Source: Rathayibacter sp. VKM Ac-2804
GTDB lineage: Bacteria > Actinomycetota > Actinomycetes > Actinomycetales > Microbacteriaceae
Length of the DNA stretch: 64,000 bases
Direction: 5' to 3'
Assembly: GCF_009866655.1 (NCBI RefSeq)
Contig: NZ_CP047420.1
Span: 3,472,001-3,536,000 of the forward strand
Positions 1 to 7,619 of the stretch are shown piece after piece. The translations under genes and the position numbers were made by a program. Numbering within the stretch: position 1 is the first letter of the stretch; each line of letters starts with the position of its first letter. The notes below the pieces were generated by a model, which saw nothing but the letters and a program-made list of their open reading frames with translations, ran no database searches and had not been told where the DNA came from.

Positions 1-1275
1 TCGAGCACGACCGGCGCCGTCACCCCGCTGCACGACGCCTTCTTCACCGCGATGTCGGTCATCTGCGTCACCGGTCTCGCCACGGTGGACATGGCCACGC
101 ACTGGTCGGCGTTCGGGCACTCGATCGTCTTCATCGGCGTGAACATCGGCGCGCTCGGCGTGCTGACGCTGGCGTCGATCATGGGCCTGGCCATCTCGCG
201 CCGGCTGGGGCTGCGCGCCAAGCTGATGGCCGCGAGCGACTCGAACCCGCTCCGCATCCACTCCGGACCCGTCGCCGAGGGCCAGGCCGTGCGGCTCGGC
301 GAGATCGGCGGCCTGCTCGCCACGGTCGCGATCAGCGCTGCCGTGATCGAGATCGTGGTCGCCCTGCTCCTCTTCCCGCGGATGCTGATCGACGGCATCC
401 CGGTCGGCGAGGCGATCTGGCACTCCTTCTACTACTCGGCGATGGCGTTCACGAACACCGGCTTCGCCCCGAACGCCGCGGGCCTCACGCCGTTCGAGGA
501 CGACTACTGGTTCCTCGGGATCCTGATGATCGGCGTCTTCCTCGGCTCGATCGGCTTCCCCGTGATCTACGCGTTCTCGCGCGGCTGGCGGCGACCGCGC
601 AAGTGGTCGGTGCACGTCAAGCTCACGCTGGTCACGTCGCTGATCCTGCTCGTCGCGGGAGCCGTGCTCTACATCGTGCTCGAGTTCGACAATCCGACGA
701 CCTTCGGCACCCTCGACGCGGGCGACACCGTCTTCCAGTCCTTCTTCCTGTCGACGATGACGCGCTCGGGCGGGTTCTCGACGATCTCGATCCCCGACCT
801 CAACGGCTCCAGCCTGCTCGTCACCGACATGCTGATGTTCATCGGCGGCGGCTCGGCCTCGACGGCCGGCGGGATCAAGGTGACCACGCTCGCGATCCTC
901 TTCCTCGCCGCGTTCGCCGAGGCGCGCGGCAACAACGACATGGAGGCGTTCGGCCGCCGGATCCCCAACGACGTGCTGCGCCTCGCGGTCTCGGTCGTGC
1001 TCTGGGGCGCCACCACCGTCGCCGTCTCCTCGGTCCTGATCCTGCACATCACCAAGGCGTCGCTGGACCACGTCCTCTTCGACGTGATCTCGGCGTTCGC
1101 CACCTCCGGCCTGTCGACCGGGCTCACCGCCGAGCTGCCGACGTCGGGTGTCTACGTGATGGCGCTGACGATGTTCATGGGCCGCGTTGGTACCGTGACT
1201 CTCGCTGCCGCGCTCGCCGCGAGCCAGCGCAGGCAGTTGTTCAGACGACCGGAAGAGAGGCCCATCGTTGGTTGA
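1..1275 (+). CDS. TrkH/KtrB-family potassium uptake membrane subunit (5' truncated)
   Basis: The reading frame is open from the first base, so the gene begins upstream and about the first quarter is missing. The visible part is a multi-spanning membrane protein of the Trk/Ktr/HKT superfamily. It shows pore-loop segments such as DAFFTAMSVICVTGL near the left edge, FYYSAMAFTNTGF, and GGGSASTAGGIKVTT, whose glycines belong to the selectivity filter. It would form the K+ pathway in the membrane, gated by the cytosolic RCK protein encoded next. The stop overlaps the TrkA start by 8 bp, so the two are translationally coupled. Whether it is TrkH or KtrB cannot be settled without the N-terminus. Confidence 0.9.
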   Translation, partial: SSTTGAVTPLHDAFFTAMSVICVTGLATVDMATHWSAFGHSIVFIGVNIGALGVLTLASIMGLAISRRLGLRAKLMAASDSNPLRIHSGPVAEGQAVRLGEIGGLLATVAISAAVIEIVVALLLFPRMLIDGIPVGEAIWHSFYYSAMAFTNTGFAPNAAGLTPFEDDYWFLGILMIGVFLGSIGFPVIYAFSRGWRRPRKWSVHVKLTLVTSLILLVAGAVLYIVLEFDNPTTFGTLDAGDTVFQSFFLSTMTRSGGFSTISIPDLNGSSLLVTDMLMFIGGGSASTAGGIKVTTLAILFLAAFAEARGNNDMEAFGRRIPNDVLRLAVSVVLWGATTVAVSSVLILHITKASLDHVLFDVISAFATSGLSTGLTAELPTSGVYVMALTMFMGRVGTVTLAAALAASQRRQLFRRPEERPIVG

Positions 1276-1939
1276 CCGCATCAGGTACGACGCCCCGGTG
1301 CTGGTGATCGGCCTCGGTCGCTTCGGTGCCGCCACGGCCGGCCAGCTCGACCGCCTCGACCGCGAGGTGCTCGCGATCGACGCCGACGCCGGACTCGTGC
1401 AGAAGTGGTCGGAGCGGGTCACCCACGCGGTCCAGGCCGACGCCCGCTCGCTCGACGCCCTCGCCCAGATCGGCGCGCAGGACTTCCAGGTCGCCGTCGT
1501 CGCCGTCGGCTCCTCGATCGAGGCGTCCGTGCTGATCACCGCGAACCTCGTCGACCTCAAGATCCCGCAGATCTGGGCCAAGGCGATCTCGCGCTCGCAC
1601 GGCAAGATCCTGGAGCGGATCGGCGCGAACCACGTGATCTACCCCGAGGCCGAGGCGGGCGAGCGCGTCGCGCACCTGGTCTCGGGCCGCATGCTCGACT
1701 TCATCGAGTTCGACGACGACTTCGTGCTCGCCAAGATGTACCCGCCGAAGCCGATCCGCGGCCTGACCCTCACCGAGTCGGGCGTGCGCCGCAAGCACCG
1801 CGTCACCGTCGTCGGCGTGAAGAGCCCGGGCAAGCCGTTCACCTACGCGACCGAGCAGACCGTCGTCTCCAACCACGACCTCATCGTCGTCAGCGGCACC
1901 CCCACCGACATCGAGCGCTTCGCGGCCCTGGGCTCCTGA
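1268..1939 (+). CDS. trkA: TrkA/KtrA-type potassium channel regulatory subunit
   Basis: A 223-residue RCK protein. The N-terminal Rossmann domain shows the nucleotide-binding motif GLGRFG at residues 15-20 and the acidic strand end LAIDAD; the C-terminal third (from about residue 140) fits a TrkA-C domain. It would sit on the cytosolic face of the membrane subunit and gate K+ uptake in response to nucleotide. The start is TTG at 1268, inside the 3' end of the membrane-subunit gene, with GAAGAGAGG just upstream as ribosome binding site; no ATG or GTG gives a full Rossmann fold. A single RCK module makes it KtrA-like in size. Confidence 0.93.
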   Translation: MVDRIRYDAPVLVIGLGRFGAATAGQLDRLDREVLAIDADAGLVQKWSERVTHAVQADARSLDALAQIGAQDFQVAVVAVGSSIEASVLITANLVDLKIPQIWAKAISRSHGKILERIGANHVIYPEAEAGERVAHLVSGRMLDFIEFDDDFVLAKMYPPKPIRGLTLTESGVRRKHRVTVVGVKSPGKPFTYATEQTVVSNHDLIVVSGTPTDIERFAALGS

Positions 1940-1947
1940 CCCCCTCT

Positions 1948-2006
1948 GCGAGATGCCACTTCGGTACGCCTCGCACGGCGTGTCGCGTACCCGAGTGGCA
2001 TCTCGC
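1948..2006. terminator. Long imperfect inverted repeat between convergent trkA and proC
   Basis: Arms of about 21 bases (1949-1969 and 1985-2005) pair with two mismatches around a 15-base loop, and one more G-C pair extends the stem. It lies between the stop codons of two convergent genes, so it may act as a bidirectional terminator, although there is no T-run on either side. The arm sequence, CGAGATGCCACTTCGG onward, is unusually long for a terminator and could instead be a REP-like element. Confidence 0.55.
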
Positions 2007-2023
2007 GGGAGGAACGGCGGGCG

Positions 2024-2869
2024 TCAGGAGGCGGCGAGCTCGCGGGCTCGGGCCAGGGCCGCGTCGGTGGCGCGGGTGAAGAGGGCGGCGAGGTCCGCCT
2101 CCTGGAGGACGGCGATCGCGCGCTCGGTCGTCCCGTTCGGGCTCGTGACCCGGCGGCGCAGCTCGGCCGGGTCCTCGCCGGAGTGCACCAGCAGCTCGGC
2201 GGCGCCCCGGAAGGTGCCGGTGACCATCGTCGCCGCCTGCTCGGGCGTGAAGCCCTTGGCGAGCGCCGCGGCGGTCAGCTCCTCGACCAGGAGGAAGACG
2301 TAGGCCGGCCCGGATCCCGAGATCGTCGACAGCGCGTCGAGCTGCGATTCCGGCACCTCGACGACCTCGCCGACGGTCTCGAACAGCCGGCGCACCAGCG
2401 CCAGGTCGCCCTCGCTCGAGCGGGTGCCGGCGCTCAGGCCGGTGACCGCCCGGCCCACGACGGCCGGGGTGTTCGGCATCGAGCGGAGCACGGCGACCGA
2501 GACGGGCAGGTGCGCCTCGAACGTCGCGACGGTCACGCCCGCTGCGACGCTCACCACGATCGTCCCCGGGGCGAGAGCGTCGGCGATCTCGTCGAGCAGC
2601 GCGGGCACCATGTGCGGCTTCACGGCCACGAGCACGACGGCGGCGCCGTCGACCGCGCGCCGGTTCGCCTCCGGGTCCTCGGCGGTCGCGAACGCGGTCA
2701 CCACCGGGTGGCCGCTCCACCGCGCCGCCTTCTCCGCATCGCGGTTGGTCACGCGGACGCCGCCCTGCACCTCCACACCCGGAGCGAGCAGTCCGCTGAG
2801 GATCGCGCCTCCCATCGAGCCGAGCCCGAGGACGGCGATGGACGGGAGCTGCACGGGTGCGTCGGTCAT
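2024..2869 (-). CDS. proC: Pyrroline-5-carboxylate reductase
   Basis: A 281-residue cytosolic enzyme reducing 1-pyrroline-5-carboxylate to proline with NAD(P)H, the last step of proline synthesis. The dinucleotide-binding motif GLGSMG is at residues 15-20, AVKPHMV follows the central strand, and the C-terminal half has the family signature ISGSGPAYVF and a helical dimerisation domain ending GTTERAIAVL. Length is normal for ProC. The ATG at 2869 is chosen because translation from further upstream adds only low-complexity residues, and because a -10 hexamer TACGAT sits exactly 6 bases before it, implying a leaderless mRNA. It is monocistronic and convergent with trkA. Confidence 0.95.
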   Translation of the reverse strand: MTDAPVQLPSIAVLGLGSMGGAILSGLLAPGVEVQGGVRVTNRDAEKAARWSGHPVVTAFATAEDPEANRRAVDGAAVVLVAVKPHMVPALLDEIADALAPGTIVVSVAAGVTVATFEAHLPVSVAVLRSMPNTPAVVGRAVTGLSAGTRSSEGDLALVRRLFETVGEVVEVPESQLDALSTISGSGPAYVFLLVEELTAAALAKGFTPEQAATMVTGTFRGAAELLVHSGEDPAELRRRVTSPNGTTERAIAVLQEADLAALFTRATDAALARARELAAS

Positions 2870-2881
2870 CCGCCCATCGTA
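2870..2881 (-). promoter_or_regulatory. -10 element of a probable leaderless proC promoter
   Basis: On the minus strand TACGAT is followed by GGGCGG and then the ATG. A -10 ending 6 bases before the start codon puts the +1 at the ATG itself. No clear -35 is seen. Confidence 0.55.
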
Positions 2882-3010
2882 CGAACGCGCGGGCGGCGAG
2901 CGCGCGCCCGACTCGTCCGAAGGGGATCCTGCCGCCCGGCCCCCGCCTCCTAGGATGGGCCGACCACCCCCGAGCACCAGCACCCCGACGAGTCACCCCG
3001 AGGAGACCCC

Positions 3011-3970
3011 GTGAGCGCATCCGGAGGCGGTTCCGCCATCATCGCGGCGCTGGCCGCGAACCTCGGCATCGCCCTGACCAAGCTCGTCGCCTGGTTCTTC
3101 TCCGGCTCGGCCTCGATGCTGGCCGAGGGCGTGCACTCGCTCGCCGACTCCGGCAATCAGCTGCTGCTGCTCCTCGGCGGCCGCAAGTCGCGCAGAGCCG
3201 CCGACGAGGAGCACCCGTTCGGCTACGGCCGCGAGCGCTACGTCTACGCCTTCGTCGTCGCGATCATCCTCTTCTCCGTCGGCGGTGTCTTCTCGATCTA
3301 CGAGGGCGTCGAGAAGATCGCCGAGCCGCACGAGCTGGAGAACGCCTGGCTGCCGATCCTCGTCCTGGTCGTCTCGATCTGCCTCGAGGGCTACTCGCTG
3401 CGCACCGGAGTGAAGGAGTCGAACAAGGTCCGCGGACAGCAGTCGTGGCTGCAGTTCATCCGCCGGGCGAAGGCGCCGGAGCTGCCCGTCGTCCTGCTGG
3501 AGGACGTCGCCGCGCTCACCGGTCTCGTCTTCGCGCTTCTCGGCGTCGGCCTCTCGGTGATCACCGGGAACACCGTCTTCGACGCGATCGGCACGATCAT
3601 GATCGGCACGCTGCTGGTCGTCGTCGCGATCGTCCTCGGGGTCGAGACGAAGAGCCTCCTGGTGGGCGAGGGCGCGACCCCGGCCGACGCCGCGGCCATC
3701 CGCACGGCGATCGAGGCGGGCGCGGACGTCGAGCGGATCATCCACATGAAGACCCTCTACCTCGGCCCGGACGAGATCCTCGTCGCCGCCAAGCTCGCCT
3801 TCCCCGCCGCCGAGACGATGGCCGAGCTGGCCGCGGGGATCGACGCGACGGAGAAGCGCATCCGCGACGCGGTCCCGGCCGCCCGCGTCATCTACCTCGA
3901 ACCCGACGTCGACCGCGGAGCGGCGCCGACGACGGAGGAACCCACCGCCTCCGCCGGGAGCGCCGGCTGA
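3011..3970 (+). CDS. Cation diffusion facilitator family transporter
   Basis: A 319-residue inner-membrane divalent cation exporter (Zn/Fe/Mn-type substrate, not assignable from sequence). The second transmembrane helix carries the metal-site motif HSLADSGNQ near residue 42 and the fifth a less typical counterpart (VLLEDVAALTG), as seen in one CDF subgroup. About six hydrophobic segments are followed by a cytosolic C-terminal metal-sensing domain from about residue 210. The start is GTG at 3011 with GAGGAGACCCC upstream as ribosome binding site; a -10-like TAGGAT about 50 bases earlier would give a short leader. The stop overlaps the next ATG (TGATG), so the downstream amidotransferase is translationally coupled. 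Confidence 0.9.
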   Translation: MSASGGGSAIIAALAANLGIALTKLVAWFFSGSASMLAEGVHSLADSGNQLLLLLGGRKSRRAADEEHPFGYGRERYVYAFVVAIILFSVGGVFSIYEGVEKIAEPHELENAWLPILVLVVSICLEGYSLRTGVKESNKVRGQQSWLQFIRRAKAPELPVVLLEDVAALTGLVFALLGVGLSVITGNTVFDAIGTIMIGTLLVVVAIVLGVETKSLLVGEGATPADAAAIRTAIEAGADVERIIHMKTLYLGPDEILVAAKLAFPAAETMAELAAGIDATEKRIRDAVPAARVIYLEPDVDRGAAPTTEEPTASAGSAG

Positions 3971-4662
3971 TGCGCCGGGTCCTCGCGATCGTCAACGAGC
4001 GCGGCGCCGGGCTCGGCGCCCTCGAGCCGATGCTGCGCGACCGGGGCTTCGCCGTCGACGCGGTCGCGGGCACCGACCTCGACTCCGTCGACATCCTCGC
4101 GCCCGACCTGGTCGTCACGCTCGGCTCGAGCGCCGGCGTCTACGAGACGGCGCGGCACCCCTTCATCTCGCCCGAGATCGCCCTGCTGCAGGACCGGCTG
4201 CACCACCGCCGCCCGACCCTCGGCGTCTGCTTCGGCGCGCAGCTGATCGCCGCCGCGCTGGGGGAGCAGGTCCGCCCCGGCCCGACCCGCGAGGTCGGCT
4301 TCCGCGGCATCGTCGCGACCGAGGCGGGGCTGCACTCGCCGCTGCGCCACCTCGCCGACGTCCCGGTGATGCAGTGGCACAGCGACACCTTCGACCTTCC
4401 AGCGGGCACGACGCTGCTCGCCTCCTCCCCCGCCTACGCCGTCGAGGCCTTCGCGATCGACGAGTGGCTTCTCGGCGTGCAGTTCCACCCCGAGCTCACC
4501 GGCGACCTGGCCGCGCGCTGGCTCGAGGGCGACGCCGACTACGCGGCGGGAGCGGGCTACGGGCTCGAGCAGCTCGACGACGACGTGCGCGAGGGCCGCT
4601 TCGAGCGGATGCGAGCGGCGACCGAGGCCGCGCTCGGCGAGTGGGTCGGCGCGCAGGGCTGA
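3970..4662 (+). CDS. Class I glutamine amidotransferase-like protein
   Basis: A 230-residue stand-alone GATase1 protein resembling the amidotransferase half of GMP synthase. The catalytic triad is visible: Cys87 in GVCFGAQ, His173 and Glu175 in QFHPE. These proteins release ammonia from glutamine or act as gamma-glutamyl hydrolases; the real substrate cannot be read from the sequence. The ATG overlaps the CDF transporter stop, indicating co-expression, though a functional link between the two is not obvious. It ends before a strong hairpin shared with convergent tadA. Confidence 0.85.
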   Translation: MRRVLAIVNERGAGLGALEPMLRDRGFAVDAVAGTDLDSVDILAPDLVVTLGSSAGVYETARHPFISPEIALLQDRLHHRRPTLGVCFGAQLIAAALGEQVRPGPTREVGFRGIVATEAGLHSPLRHLADVPVMQWHSDTFDLPAGTTLLASSPAYAVEAFAIDEWLLGVQFHPELTGDLAARWLEGDADYAAGAGYGLEQLDDDVREGRFERMRAATEAALGEWVGAQG

Positions 4663-4671
4663 GAAGGGGCG

Positions 4672-4691
4672 GGCCCGGGGATCCCCGGGCC
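4672..4691. terminator. Perfect 20-bp palindrome between convergent genes
   Basis: GGCCCGGGGATCCCCGGGCC lies in the 38-bp gap between the stop codons of the amidotransferase and tadA. It can form a stable hairpin on either strand and probably serves as a bidirectional terminator; no U-tract follows. Confidence 0.6.
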
Positions 4692-4700
4692 GCCGGGTGC

Positions 4701-5177
4701 TCAGCGCCTGGCCGCGAAGAAGTCGAGCAGCAGCCGCGCGCCCTCGTCGGCGCGCAGTCCCGGGTACACCTCGACGACGTGGTGCAGCCGGCGGTCGCGG
4801 AGCAGGTCGTGCACCGAGCCGGCCGCCCCCGCCTTCTCGTCCCACGCCCCGAAGACGACGCGGTCGAGCCGGGAGGCGAGGATCGCGCCGGCGCACATCG
4901 CGCACGGCTCGAGCGTCACCACGAGGGTGCAGCCCGCGAGCTGCCAGTCGCCGCGTGCGGCCGCGGCCTCGCGCAGCGCGACCACCTCGGCGTGCGCCGT
5001 CGGATCCCGGTGCAGCTCGCGCTCGTTGCGCCCGCGCCCGATCACCGCGCCGTCGGGATCGACGACCACCGCTCCGACCGGGACGTCGCCCCACTCGGCG
5101 GCCCGGCGCGCCTCGTCGAGCGCGAGCCGCATCCAGGCGTCCGCCTCGGCGGGGAGGGGGAGGTCGCTCTCGCGCAT
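4701..5177 (-). CDS. tadA: tRNA-specific adenosine deaminase (A34 to inosine)
   Basis: A 158-residue zinc deaminase converting A34 of tRNA-Arg(ACG) to inosine for CGN decoding. The zinc site is complete: His62-Ala-Glu64 with the catalytic glutamate, and Pro91-Cys92-x-x-Cys95 in EPCAMCAGA. Length and the C-terminal helix (LLLDFFAARR) fit TadA rather than cytosine deaminases. The ATG at 5177 is the only sensible start. It is divergent from upp with 53 bp between the start codons; no tight operator is visible there. Confidence 0.93.
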   Translation of the reverse strand: MRESDLPLPAEADAWMRLALDEARRAAEWGDVPVGAVVVDPDGAVIGRGRNERELHRDPTAHAEVVALREAAAARGDWQLAGCTLVVTLEPCAMCAGAILASRLDRVVFGAWDEKAGAAGSVHDLLRDRRLHHVVEVYPGLRADEGARLLLDFFAARR

Positions 5178-5218
5178 CGCGCCCCCTCGTCCGGCTCCGG
5201 CCGGCTCCGACCGGCAAG

Positions 5219-5230
5219 TAGATTGAGCTT
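5219..5230 (+). promoter_or_regulatory. -10 element of a probable leaderless upp promoter
   Basis: TAGATT (TANNNT consensus) is followed by six bases, GAGCTT, and then the upp ATG. The expected transcription start coincides with the start codon. No Shine-Dalgarno sequence is present. Confidence 0.55.
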
Positions 5231-5866
5231 ATGCGCGTCCATGTAGCCGACCACCCGCTGATCACGCACAAGCTCACCGTGCTGCGCGACAAGCGCACCC
5301 CCTCCCCCACCTTCCGGCAGCTCGCCGAGGAGCTGATGACCCTGCTCGCCTACGAGGCGACCCGGGGCGTCCGCACCCGCACCGTCACCATCGAGACGCC
5401 GGTCACCACGACCACCGGCCTCGCGCTGAGCGATCCGCAGCCGCTGGTCGTGCCGATCCTGCGCGCGGGCCTCGGAATGCTCGAGGGCATGGTGAAGCTG
5501 ATCCCCACCGCCGAGGTGGGCTTCCTCGGCATGGCGCGCAACGAGGAGACCCTGGAGCCGACCACCTACGCCGAGCGGCTCCCGGACGACCTCTCCAACC
5601 GCCAGTGCTTCGTGCTCGACCCGATGCTCGCCACCGGCGGGTCGCTGATCGCGGCCATCCAGTTCCTCTTCGACCGCGGCGCCGTCGACGTGACCGCCGT
5701 CTGCCTGCTCGCCGCTCCCGAGGGCCTCGCGGCCGTGGAGAAGGCCTTCGGCGGCAAGGACGTGACCATCGTCCTCGGCTCGCTCGACGAGAAGCTCAAC
5801 GAGCTCGGGTACATCGTCCCGGGGCTCGGCGACGCGGGCGACCGCCTGTACGGGCTCGCCGGCTGA
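5231..5866 (+). CDS. upp: Uracil phosphoribosyltransferase
   Basis: A 211-residue pyrimidine salvage enzyme making UMP from uracil and PRPP in the cytosol. Diagnostic segments are [10 protein letters not shown] near residue 78, the PRPP loop [10 protein letters not shown] near residue 131, and the uracil-binding C-terminus [15 protein letters not shown]. Length matches the family exactly. The ATG at 5231 has no ribosome binding site but sits 6 bases after a -10 hexamer, so translation is probably leaderless. A strong terminator follows within 5 bases of the stop. Confidence 0.96.
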   Translation: MRVHVADHPLITHKLTVLRDKRTPSPTFRQLAEELMTLLAYEATRGVRTRTVTIETPVTTTTGLALSDPQPLVVPILRAGLGMLEGMVKLIPTAEVGFLGMARNEETLEPTTYAERLPDDLSNRQCFVLDPMLATGGSLIAAIQFLFDRGAVDVTAVCLLAAPEGLAAVEKAFGGKDVTIVLGSLDEKLNELGYIVPGLGDAGDRLYGLAG

Positions 5867-5870
5867 GTCG

Positions 5871-5898
5871 TTCCGGGCGCCCCGCGCGGCGCCCGGAA
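5871..5898 (+). terminator. Hairpin terminator of upp
   Basis: TTCCGGGCGCC and GGCGCCCGGAA form a perfect 11-bp stem with a 6-base loop, starting 5 bases after the upp stop. There is no T-run, which is common for hairpins in high-GC actinobacteria. Confidence 0.7.
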
Positions 5899-5920
5899 CC
5901 CGCCAGTACGGGCGGACCTG

Positions 5921-5957
5921 TTGACGAGGTCCGCCGCCATCCGCTTTACTTTCGACC
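5921..5957 (+). promoter_or_regulatory. Promoter for the small ORF / winged-helix regulator transcript
   Basis: TTGACG (5921-5926) and TACTTT (5947-5952, TANNNT) are separated by 20 bases; TTTACT at 5945 gives an 18-base spacer. Transcription would start around 5958, on the ATG of the small ORF. It is one of the better -35 matches in the window. Confidence 0.55.
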
Positions 5958-6059
5958 ATGACTGACAACGCGCACGCCCTGACCTCCCTTGAGGCCATCG
6001 GGGATGCCGGCATGATGATGGCCGGCGGCCTCGTCCTGCGCTGTCGAATGTGCGCCTGA
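5958..6059 (+). CDS. Small ORF (33 aa), possible leader peptide upstream of the winged-helix regulator
   Basis: ATG to TGA encodes 33 residues beginning MTDNAHALTSLEAIGDAG, continuing with three methionine codons in a row and ending LRCRMCA with two cysteine codons just before the stop. There is no Shine-Dalgarno sequence, but a TTGACG/TACTTT promoter places the transcript start at the ATG, so it could be translated leaderless. The next gene starts 214 bases downstream on the same strand. A peptide this short at the 5' end of a regulator transcript suggests a regulatory uORF, but no family is recognised and it may be chance. Codon usage is less strictly G/C-ending than in flanking genes. Confidence 0.45.
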   Translation: MTDNAHALTSLEAIGDAGMMMAGGLVLRCRMCA

Positions 6060-6273
6060 GGAACCACCCTCGCCGGTTCTCCGCACAGCCTCCGCCCCCG
6101 ATCGCACTGATCGAGTCGATCCTCTGATCGGCCGGGCGTCGCAGGCGCGGCGAACCCCTGGATGCCCCGCATCCGCCCCTGCCGGACCGCACCTCGTGCA
6201 CCGGCACTCGCGCGCACACCCGGATCCGCTCCCCGGACACTCGTCCCGGATCCGACCAGCCCAAGGATTCGTC

Positions 6274-6981
6274 ATGTCCCTCCTCCACGCCCGTCCCGTC
6301 ACCGCTCCCGCCGACGCCCCCCGCCTGCAGGCCGCACCCGAGCCCGCGGCCTCCGCCCCCCGCCTCCGCGCCGTGCCCCAGGGCACCGAGGCCCGCGGCT
6401 TCGCCCTCTACGTCGGCATCGACGAGGCCAAGGCCCGCGCCGCCGGCATCGACCTCGGCCGCCTGGTCGAGGAGCTCAAGCGCGTCACCGCCGAGTTCGC
6501 TCCCGACGCCGAGACCTACGCCTCCGTCGCCCTCGCCCCGCAGGGCGCCGGCGGCCGCGACGTCGACGTCGTCCGCCTCGCCCTCCAGGACCCGGCGGCC
6601 GTCGCCCGCCGCCGCGCCGACACCGAGCCCGACCTCGACCGCGCCCCCGGGGGCGTCGTCATCGACATCTCGCGCAAGCGCGTCATCCTCGACGACGAGA
6701 CCACCGCCCTCACCTACAAGGAGTTCGAGCTGCTGCAGTACCTCGTCCTCCGCGAGGGCCGCACCATCGAGCGCGCCGAGCTGATCTCCTCGCTCTGGGG
6801 AGCCGCCGACGACGACGCCCCCAACGAGCGCACCATCGACGTCCACGTCCGCCGCCTCCGCGCCAAGCTCGGCCGCTACGAGGACATCGTCCGCACCGTC
6901 CGCGGCGTCGGCTACCGCTTCGACCGCCACGCGGACGTCGCCATCCGCTACGCGTCGACCCCTAGCCCCGATCTGTTCTGA
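6274..6981 (+). CDS. Winged-helix DNA-binding regulator (OmpR/PhoB-type C-terminal domain)
   Basis: A 235-residue protein with a typical trans_reg_C winged helix at about residues 130-220: LTYKEFELLQYLV, the recognition-helix segment NERTIDVHVRRLRAKLG, and the wing VRGVGYRF. The N-terminal half is not a receiver domain; no phosphoacceptor pattern is visible and it is Ala/Pro-rich at first. The signal input is therefore unknown. ATG 6274 is preceded by AAGGATTC. The 214 bases between the small ORF and this start contain GATCG-type short inverted repeats but no clear second promoter, so both may share one mRNA. Codon use is extremely C-biased at third positions, suggesting strong expression. 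Confidence 0.85.
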   Translation: MSLLHARPVTAPADAPRLQAAPEPAASAPRLRAVPQGTEARGFALYVGIDEAKARAAGIDLGRLVEELKRVTAEFAPDAETYASVALAPQGAGGRDVDVVRLALQDPAAVARRRADTEPDLDRAPGGVVIDISRKRVILDDETTALTYKEFELLQYLVLREGRTIERAELISSLWGAADDDAPNERTIDVHVRRLRAKLGRYEDIVRTVRGVGYRFDRHADVAIRYASTPSPDLF

Positions 6982-7370
6982 AGTGCTGCGCGAGCGCGAG
7001 CGCTCGCTCCGCCGCGGTCGGCTCCGCGGATGGTCGCGTTCCACAGAGCGTCCTGCGTACGGCTCGTGGAAAACGCTGACACGCGTTTTCCACCTGACGC
7101 CTTGCGGGCAGCGGCTGGTCGTCCGCCCCGAGTCGGGCGAGGAATCGGTGGCGGCACGACATGCTGGTCGAGTAGCCGCGGAGCGGCGTATCGAGACCCA
7201 CGCACAGACGGACGGTGGATCTCGATACGCCCGCGGAGCGGGCTACTCGATCGACATGCAGGGGGCGGGCTCCACCTGCATATCGGTCGAGGAGGCGCGG
7301 GACGCGGCGTATCGAGGCCCCGCCTGCAGGGGCGACAGAGGGTCACAGGGAAACGTCAGGAAATCGGTCC
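6982..7370. other. Intergenic region with a pair of dispersed repeats, no gene seen
   Basis: Short ORFs here have no family resemblance or ribosome binding site. The stretch holds an imperfect repeat of GTGGAAAACG / GCGTTTTCCAC type near 7068-7092 and two copies of the window-wide palindromic element, described separately. Confidence 0.5.
7160..7259. repeat. Inverted pair of the dispersed palindromic element
   Basis: CATGCTGGTCGAGTAGC ... GCGTATCGAGACCCA (7160-7200) and its opposite-orientation relative GGTGGATCTCGATACGC ... GGCTACTCGATCGACATG (7214-7259) face each other. Each copy has a central GC hairpin (CCGC GGA GCGG). The same sequence recurs at six other intergenic sites in this window. 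Confidence 0.8.
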
Positions 7371-7398
7371 TTGCGGCGTTATCGATCCGTTATATAGT
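7371..7398 (+). promoter_or_regulatory. Promoter of candidate small RNA / marR leader
   Basis: TTGCGG (7371-7376) and TATAGT (7393-7398) are separated by 16 bases. The AT-rich block TTATATAGTTC stands out sharply from its GC-rich surroundings. Confidence 0.5.
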
Positions 7399-7404
7399 TC
7401 AAGT

Positions 7405-7510
7405 GCGTCGACCGTTTGCTGTGGCGGGAAGCGCGAGAAGTGATTGCAGGACACTCTTGGTGCAAGGGAATGAAGGCCGGCCGCTCGCCTCAGCGGCCGG
7501 CCTTCTGTCG
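7405..7510 (+). ncRNA. Candidate small RNA of about 105 nt ending in a strong terminator
   Basis: A promoter-like TTGCGG/TATAGT pair lies just upstream and a perfect 13-bp hairpin closes the stretch at 7473-7504. No convincing ORF with a ribosome binding site lies between. The transcript is read toward the marR gene but should end about 110 bases before its start. No known RNA family is recognised; a terminated leader (attenuator) for marR is the main alternative. Confidence 0.35.
7473..7504 (+). terminator. Perfect 13-bp terminator hairpin
   Basis: AAGGCCGGCCGCT, loop CGCCTC, AGCGGCCGGCCTT, followed by CTGTCGTT. It is the most stable hairpin in this intergenic region and lies upstream of marR, so it ends a transcript other than the flanking coding mRNAs. 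Confidence 0.7.
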
Positions 7511-7619
7511 TTCCCGGACTGAGCGCCGCCTCCGCGCGCCGCCCTCCGCCCCGCTCCGCGCCGCACGCGCCGGACGGGCGTCGAGACGCCGTATCCTGAA
7601 CGGAACACAAGGAGGATGC

